From the NCBI RefSeq assembly GCF_028583425.1, contig NC_072791.1, positions 28,837,368 through 28,901,367 of the forward strand: a DNA stretch of 64,000 nt, written 5' to 3'. A model generated the notes under the pieces. It was not told the DNA's origin, made no database searches, and saw only the letters and a list, made by a program, of their open reading frames with translations. The stretch is from Eublepharis macularius. Its lineage: Eukaryota; Chordata; Lepidosauria; Squamata; Eublepharidae. The position numbers and the translations under genes are program-made. This document shows, in pieces, positions 52,701 to 61,700 of the stretch (positions are counted from its first letter, which is position 1; each line of letters opens with the position of its first letter).

Positions 52701-55700
52701 CTCCCCAACTCTGAGAGAAGCCATAGGCCCACCCTGAGGAACCATGTACCAAAGTAGCAACAAATGTGGTGTCTTTAAGGCAAAGCCTTTAAGGCAAAGC
52801 CTTAAAGCCTTAAAGACTGCTTGACAGGAACTGGCCCTTTAACAGTCCACTGCCTGATGAGCAGCTGGGATGTAGCCTTCAGCTAGGAGATAAGGAAACA
52901 AGAGATGACTCCCAGAACAGCAGCTTCCTAGAGGAATTGCTCAGATGCCATCAGATTTCTGGAAGGATGGAGGCCTCCTGAGGGGCTGGCCCCAGAACTA
53001 CACAGGCCCTTCATAAGGCAAAGGGGAAGAGGTCAAAGGAGACCCTGGCTGCTGCTCCTGAGATTGAAAAGAGTAGAGTCAGGGGAGAAGAACAAAGGAG
53101 GAAGGAAACCTCTTCCCCTCTCAGAGGGAGGCCGGTGGGAAGGGTACACAGAGCCCCCTGCTGGCAAAGATCTACCAGACCCAGGCAATTCTACACCAAT
53201 CTCTAACCAAGAACAAAAAAGGACACAATAATGGAAACTACCTTGGCAAAATTGAACAGGGGCTTGCACTGATTGTTCTAGAACTGGCCTCTTTTCTTTA
53301 CAGTTCTACAGACAGCATCTGCTGGAACCAACAGGGGCCTTTCAAAGGTCTGGCTCGCTGATAATGTTCTTCCCTGGTCATTCTCAAGTGACACCATACA
53401 TGATTTTTCATGCACAAGTGTAAATCTCTATGTAGGAAAGCAAAACTTAAGAACCACTTTGGGTCCCATGCTGGGGAGAAAAATCAAGGCAGGATATAAA
53501 TGAAGTAAAATAAATAAAATATACAGCCTGGGAGCAGGATTTTTAAAAGCATTGCTCCAATGCAAAGAGCCCCGTGGCACAGAGTGGTAAACTGCAGTAC
53601 TGCAGTCCAAGCTCTGCTCACGACCTGAGTTTGATCCCAGTGGAAGCCAGGTTCAGGTAGCTGGCTCAAGGCTGACTCAGCCTTCCATCCTTCCGAGGTC
53701 GGTAAAAGGAGTACCCAGTTTCCTGGGGGTAAAGTGTAGATGACTGGGGAAGGCAATGGCAAACCACCCTGTAAAAAGTCTGCCAAGAAAACGTCGTGAT
53801 ACAACATCCCCCCCATGGGTCAGTAATGACTCGGTGCTTGCACAGGGGACTACCTTTACCTAATTGCTCCCATACAAGCATCAATTAAGTCTGGCAGTCT
53901 GTGTACTGCCTGTTGAAATGGGCGACTCAGCATGCCTTGGACATTGGAGGGTGTGCTGCATGTCTTTCTTTCTGAATGTATAACTCTCTTGATAATAAGC
54001 TGCTTGTCTTTGTCTACGGTGGGAACACCTTCTGACTCCTCCTCTCTCTATTTCCCTTGGGAGATTCTGTCCTTCTTGCCTCATGGCCTTCCAAAGGAGA
54101 AGGATGTATTTTTCAGAACTCCTGACATGAAGGCCTCATCCACACACCCGCATGCCGCCTTGATGCTGAACTAGTCAGCCGTGATAATAGCGAAAGGAAT
54201 TCTTTAGACTAGGACTCTTTTTATCTACTCCAAGATATTGCCATGAATGGAATCTACCTCAATAAACTGCAAGTTCTATCTTTTCGACAATTTGATTGCC
54301 TGAGTATTAGTTTCTGAACACTGGGGGAAACACTTCTGAGTAACTCTGCTACCAAACGAAATACAACTATTTCTAATGCTTCAATCTTCAGAGACAGAGA
54401 CTTTTTTGACATGGCACCCTTACTTCAGACATCCATCCCTATAACTGTTTATGGCTTTTGGCACCAGGTTAATTTCCCCCCCTTTCTCCCTTTGGGATGA
54501 TTTCCCCCCTCCTGCTCCTTTTGCCACCCGGTTTAGTTTTGCTGCCAATTGTTTGATTTGCTGATTTACCATGGAAGCCCCCTTTTGAAGCTTCTGGCTG
54601 ACAGCTGTGGGGTAGGCAGGCTTTAAAGAAATAATGTTTCATGCTTGCAGTCTGAAGTGATGCAGATATAAAAAGGCTGTATCATGACAGATTTCTCCAA
54701 GTAAGTGAATAAGAAATGTGATGCTGGCTCAGAGACCAAAGATCTTTCTATCCCAACTCTCTATTCAATGGGAAACAACCAGAAGTTTCTGGGATGCTTC
54801 CCAGCAGAGCATAAAAGCAAAAACCTTCTCCTGCTACTTGGACCCAAACATCTAGGCTTCAGAGGGATATTGCTTCTGAGCATGGTAGTACTTTCCAGGC
54901 ATAATGATCAGTAGTCAGTGATAGCAGGCCCATCCAACACAACATTATCCAGCCAGAGCCAGTGTGAAATAGTGTCTACAATGATGGACTAGGATCTCAG
55001 TGACTGGGGTTTGATTTCCTGCTCTGCCACGGAAGCTTGCTGTGTGATCTTAGGCCAGTCACTCTCTCTCAGCCCAACCTACCTCACAGGGTTGTTATGA
55101 ATAAAAATGGAAAATGATGCAAGCTGCTTTGGGTCTCCATTGGGGAGAAAGGCAGGGTGTAAATGAAGTAAAATAAAAGTTTTCAAAAACTCCCACAACT
55201 CTCTAAATCCACCAGCTATAGGGAGCTGTAGCAGACCCACATCTTTAAACTTTCATCTGCCTTTGTCGTCATACTCAGGTCAGTTCATGTACGATGCGGA
55301 GACGGGGTGATGGTAATTGAAAAAGCAAAAGGGCTGTGTGGGTAGGGCCGAATCCTCCCACCTGGCTGCCTTTCTTATCCCTCCAGATCATCCCTTTAGG
55401 TGCTTTTCTTCAGCCAGGCTTGGATGCTGGAAGAGAGCCCACCTGGCAGAAAAGTTCTCGAGAGAAAGAACAAGTTCAGCATCTTCTTTTGACTTTTAAT
55501 CTGCATTCCCAACTCCAAACACAGCCATGGGGATGGGACAGATCCTTATTTGGCATGCAGGCTTCTCCTTCAATTGACTTTTAGCTGAAAATGTCATCGT
55601 GCTGGGCCGATTTTACTGTTCTTACTGGCTTCCTGTTCTTACTGTGATATATTTTGCTTCTGATGGGGAGTTTTATCGTTTTAAGGATTGTTTTTATCAA

Positions 55701-58700
55701 TCATTTTCTGCTCACATTAGAAAACTTCCTTGTACTTAGGAAGAGCAATTTAGAAAAGGTTCAAATAAATAGGTGTGATAATCTCCTGCCACCCTTGCGC
55801 AGTTTGGGGCATTCCGCTCAGAAAAGTTAGAAGCCTTTCTCCAGCCTAAGGAGCCTTCCTCCAATTTATGTGGCTCTTCCAGCGATGGAAGGATGTAAAA
55901 ACTTCCTCCATCCTAAGGAAGGATCCCACCCAGCCTGGGAACCACCTCAAATTCCAGACAGTAAGCCACGTGCAGGAGTTATGTCATTTTACGGAGTTGG
56001 ATCCAAATTTGCAGGATCAAGGAGGGAATTCAGAAGGGAGTTCAGAAGGGAATTCAGCTGCTGTCTGCTCCTCCTTTGCCCCCTCCCCCCAAGACCCCTA
56101 GAAAACTGCTCCTGAAGGGCAGGGCCCACAGGAACAGTGTGGGTGGGGTGTCAAGATGCTGTGCTGAGGATGACTAATTGCTGGAAATTGTCCCCCCCCC
56201 AAAAAAAAACACCGTGGCACAAACCTCTTTCAGTGAAGTCCCCTCTGACACTGTTCACAGTTCATGAGGGTCCCCAACTTTCAAAAGTGATTTTTTTCAG
56301 GGGCTGTATATGAAGCTGAAGGAAGAAGGCAGCTACGGTCCCCTACAGGAGCTGTCCTCTACTTGAAGACATTTGGATCCGACCCGCTGATCTTCTGCAC
56401 AGAACTGGCATTAAATACCATAGCTATCCTCCTCCAGCAGAAAATATTAAAAAGAAAAAATACATACTGTTAAATCTTTACTTAGGAAAGCGTTTTCTTT
56501 TGGGACCTTCTGTGTTTTTCCTGGTCCAAGGTTTCTGCTGATGCACTGTTAGAGAAAAACATGGGCGGCATTTTAAATTCAACACTTATAAAAGACCCAG
56601 CATACAGAAGAAAGAAGAGAATGCTGTATTAATTATTTTTTGTCATAAGGCCGTAACAGTAAGAGAGAAAGCTGGAGCCGATGGGTGCCAAGAAAAAGAG
56701 CAGAGGACACCAGAAAATAAAAACCGTTGCTAGTACAGAACTCTCTCTGCCACACCACCACATAATCCTTTGCAGAAAACTGTTGCAAAGTGGCAGCTGT
56801 CACAGCCACTGAGCCACCTTCTCTGAAGTTAGTGGGACGGATCTGATGCAGTGCGGGCAGAAAGCGTGGGCACAGGTGGGCCTTCTCCAGCCTCCAAGGA
56901 ACCACCTGTAAGCCTCAAAAAGGCTTTACCTTCATGGTGCTTAAGGGTCGGGGGGGGGCACATGTGTATGAAAAGGCACACAACATAAACAACTGCACTA
57001 AGGAGGGGAAATCAAGCAGTGTTCTCCCTCTCTGCCCCTTGCATCAATGAAGCCTCTTTTGCCAATAGAAGAGCCACTGGTAGAAGAGACAGGAGGGGCA
57101 CTTTTGCTCACTTCCCGCTCCCTGGGGGCAAGCTGCTCATGTTGCACGGTGTTTTATCCGAATGGGTCCCCCATGATCTCCAGCATCATCTTTTTGAGTC
57201 TCAACGGTGGCTGCTGGGGGGAAGGGAGAGGCAGGATAAATCCACTTCTGCCACCACCTTACACTGGGAGCACATAGCAACTGGCCCCAAATATCCTTGT
57301 TATCTATAAATCAGTATGCTGTGAAGACCAGTATGATACATTTCTTTAGAGTCTGTTCAAAAAGTGTTCCTCTGACATGTTTATACTGAGACTGTGAATG
57401 TAAATGCAAAGCTTCTCCACTGCCCCCTGCCCCTGTATGACCAGTACAGAAGGTTAAATTAAGCAACACTTTCCCACTAAGTGGTAAGTCCTCTTTCCAT
57501 GGAAGGAGGCTTACTCCATTGGATGAAGACTTTTCTTTAGTGGAGGAGTGTCACTGGACCCCATCCAAAGTATTAACTCAAGAGAAGTTTGAATATAGCA
57601 TCCTTTTAGTAGAATTTCTGGACAATCTATATGAGGCTCTCTTTGCACTTCTAGTAATTCTAGAGAGGTAGCCATGTTAGGAGGCTGTAGAAAAACAAAA
57701 GTCCAGCGGCATCCAAACTAACAGCAATGTTTTCATGAGCCAGAGCTGACTTCATCAGATGCATAGAGTGCACATCCTTAGCAATTATTTATACTGTGCA
57801 ATTATACGTAGCTTATAACTCTAAGGAACTGCTACGGACGTACATTCCATACATCTGGAAGAAGCAAGCACTGACTCACAAAAGTTCAAGATGGAATAAG
57901 TTTTGTTACTCTTGAACTCGTTTCATTTTGCATTTCTAAGGGGCTGCTCTGCTGCATTTACCTGACAGTACATTTACCAGTTATTCACTGGGTGGGCAAT
58001 CCTGAGTTATAACCTCTGTTGACATCTCATATCTTCTGTCTATACAAATTAGAGAAATCACTAGTGCATCATGGATGGGTGAACTCTGATGTCAGCTCTG
58101 AGTGGGGTTAGGCGACTCCCTCCCTTTTTAGGATTGGGTGGGGGGAGAAGCAGTTGATGCGTCTGCACCTACAAGCCTTTGTGATATGCCGCAAATATCA
58201 GAACAACGGGAAACACTTAAAACACTTATTAGCTGTGTAGCTTCTAAGACATACGGTAATAACTAAACAGAGAAAAAATAAGTCCACAGGCATCTGTTTT
58301 TAATTAGAATGGCACAGGCTGAAAAGGTTGAAGGCATTTTCTCTCATTCTTATATAGACTGCACACTGCGCCAGGCTTTTGGGTGAGCATGCAGAGCCTG
58401 CTTCAAAAACAACAACAACTACACAATTAAAGGGGGGGGTTGCCCGATACCACTCATAGCTGCCGTAAAGAAAACAAGTACTTTTAGGGTTATGGTCATC
58501 AAGATCTGTTGCTTTAAAGCATTTTAACAAGCATGAGCCTTGAAGTGCAAAGGTATTTCGGAGAGGACGAGGACTGTCAAAATCTTCAGCTCCTTTACCT
58601 TGACGATTTCACTCAGCGTTTGTATTGAGTCGTCCACTGCAACAAGGTAATGAACCCTTGGCCTGTGATCTGCTATATTCTGTAACACTCTGTATCAAGG

Positions 58701-61700
58701 CAAACAGGAGAGACACACAGTCACCAGATAAAGAGACTTTGGTATGATTCATACATCGATTATGTAGGCATGTGTGTGCCGTCAAGTCTTGTAACACCAG
58801 CAAGGGGCTTTCAGGGCAAGTGAGGAGCAGAGCTGGTTTGCCATTGTTTTCCTCTGCAGACTAACCCTGGTCTTCCTTGGTGGTGGAAGGGGGAATGAGC
58901 TGCTGTGGGTCCTTATTGGGGAGAAAAGCAGCGTATATCTATCTGAATAAATGCATTCACAGAACTCCCAGCATCACATTGGATTTGGCCCTAAGATCCT
59001 AAAGAACTTTTTTAATGCATGTATTCCCTCCATTATTTCTTGCTAAGACTTCATAAAGATTACCACCAAATTACAGTCCAGCAACAAAGAATAATTGCAA
59101 CCCATAATCGATTTATTGTAAAGTAATCTGAAAGTCTACTGGACTGCTCTGAAGTGAACGGAGCATGCTCACTGGTCAAACTGGGGCTGGTCCCTTAAAG
59201 ATGAGCTGACCTGCGTTTCAGTGCTGTGGGGCAGACTTGCCTTGTCCCACCTGTATCACACACAATGTCTCTCACTTATGAAGAGAAGGACAGAAACACG
59301 CTAACTGGCTTCAGAAATAGATGTCAATCCATCTACCCACCTCAGGCAGGCCACACCCACAAAACTGAGGCATCTGAGTGACCAACTCTTTTGACATGGA
59401 AAAGTTTACTAAGGAACTGGTTAAAGCTGGAAGTGGTGGCCGAGAGGACATGGAGGAATAGATGGCTCCCCGAGTCCTCCTGAAACAGTGACGAAGAAAG
59501 CTTGAATACAAACCACATCCCAGACTCAGAAAATCCTATCTGCAGACATTCATTTCTTTAAAATACTTATATCCTGCTTTATCTCCTCAAGCTCAAGTCA
59601 GTTAACAAACCAGCAAGACCTGCAAGGACATTAAAACATCATAACCGGCCAGCAGCAAGATGAAATTATACACAGTAGAAAATACGAGCAGAACAGTCTA
59701 TCTTCTACCAAATGCTCTCTGAAATAAAGCTGCCTTCCACACATTCCTGAATGCATGTCTGAAGGGAGCTCTGACTGTCAAAAACTTACGCCCTGAAAAT
59801 CTTGTTGGTCTCAAATCCTGCTGTTCTACTGTGGGCCAACATGATTATCCATCTGAAACGATCTTCAGCAAGTTAGGGTGCCCTCCACATCCAAATTTGA
59901 TAGGCCATCTCTATCTCATACCTAACAGACAATCTTAGGACAGGTTAGCACTAGGAGAAAACTGTCTGAGGAACATAGCTGGTGTACGAGAGCATACTAG
60001 GAATGTGGATTGATATGTCTGAGGTCTCCATGCTCTAAGGGGCTGTCAAGATGTTAATCAGCACCTTGAACTGGGCCCAGACACAAATATGTTACCAGCC
60101 CGGTTGGTGCAGCACTGGAGTTAGATGCCCCGGGCTGCTGATTACGGACAGGCCCTCGCCACATTTTGTACCAATTGAAGCTTCTGAGACATCTTCAAAA
60201 ACACAGTTGTGGCTAGAGGATACGGGAAAGAGGAACTAAGGTATTGGTACCTCATCTTGTTTAAAACATGGTGCTGTTCCAGTGGTCGCCTGTAGAAATA
60301 TCATGTACATATGGTATTCCTATGAATTTCTTAGAAGAGTGAAATCAGAAAGGCAATCAGCTCTACAATTAATAGAAACATAAGAGCTGGAGGGAACCCC
60401 CAAGGGTCATCTAGTCCAGCCCCTGCACAATGCAGGAAATTCACAGCTATCTCCCCACCACCACCTCCCCCAGTGACCCCTGCTCTATGCCCAGAGGATG
60501 GCAAAAACATCCAGGATCCCTTGTCCCAGATGAAAATTCCTGCCTGACCGGCATTACCCTGGGCATATAACAAAGGGCCACCACGAGAACCAAGCACCAG
60601 CTCATCCCTTCATGAACTTCCTCTCCTCATCTGTGCACATTCATATTGAGTCAGAGAACCATCATAGCTGTCAGGTGGCCATCTAGCCTCTCTTTAAATA
60701 TTTCCAATGAAGGAGAGCCCACCACCTCCCAAGGAAGCCTGTTCCACTTAAGAACCGCTCTAACTGTCAGGATGTTTTCCTAATGTTTAGCAAAAAACTC
60801 TTTTGCTTTAATTTTAACCCATTGTTTCTGGTCCAAGTCTCTGGGGCATCAGAAAACAACTCTGCTCCACCCTCTATGCGACAGCCCTTCAGATTCTTGA
60901 AGAGGGTTATCATATCACTTCTCAGGCACCTCCTCTCCAGGCTAAACATATCAACCTTTCCTCATAAAACTTGTCCAGGCCCCTCACCATCTTTGTTGCC
61001 CTCATTTGGACATATTCCAGCTTGTCAATATCCTTCTTAAACTGTGGTGCCCAAAACTGAACACAGCACTCCAAGCAAGGTCTAACCAGAGTAGTGTAAA
61101 GTGATACCATCAGTTTGCATGACCTGGACACTATACTTCTGCCGATACAGTCAAAAATTGTGTTTGCATTTTTAACTAAAGCATCACACTGTTGACTCAT
61201 GTTGTGTATGATCTACTAAGACCCCTAGATCCTTTTCACATGCACTACTGCCAGTACAAGTCTCCCCCATCCTATAAGTCTACCTTTCATTTTTCCTACC
61301 TAAATGCAGAACTTTACATTTATCTTGGTTGAAATTCATTTTGTTAGTTTTAGCCTAAAATTATCCTGAATCTTGATTCCGTGTATTTACAACTAGAGAT
61401 GGGCACAATCCAAAAAAAAATACCAATTGAGCCGTTCGTGGATCCGGGCCGCTGCCGAACCCAGGCCACCGATTCTAACCGATCAAGTCCCATTTCCGAT
61501 CCGGAATCGGGAAGGCCAAAGCAGGAGGGCGCCCCGCTGTTTCCAGCGATATAGGAATGATGGTTGGTGGCAGCGGCCACCAGGCCCGGCGGGCAGGGGG
61601 AGGCGGCGATGAGCCACCTCCCTTCAGGGAGGGAGGGGACATTCACACACATACACACTTGGGGGAGGGAGTTTTTAACCCAGCAACGAGCCGCCTCCCC

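Larger units (their letters stand above)
51842..56467 (-). other. AK7 intron (4.6 kb)
   Basis: Holds a CTTTACC-tailed SINE (53559-53862), an L2-tailed SINE (54955-55180), and two unclassified blocks that could be LTR-like (about 52610-53280 and 53880-54360). A short repeat of TTTAAGGCAAAGCC lies near 52777-52803. Confidence 0.65.

Noticed and set aside
52610..53280. Possible LTR beginning TGTCAGGAAC
   Set aside because: No second boundary or duplication could be identified.
53880..54360. Possible solo LTR with AATAAA at about 54260
   Set aside because: It has an LTR-like layout, but I could not find matching TG...CA ends with a target duplication.
58680..58692. Downstream acceptor for the AK7 exon ending at 58599
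   Set aside because: Using the second AG would break frame with the exon at 63794 and lose the VLQ match.
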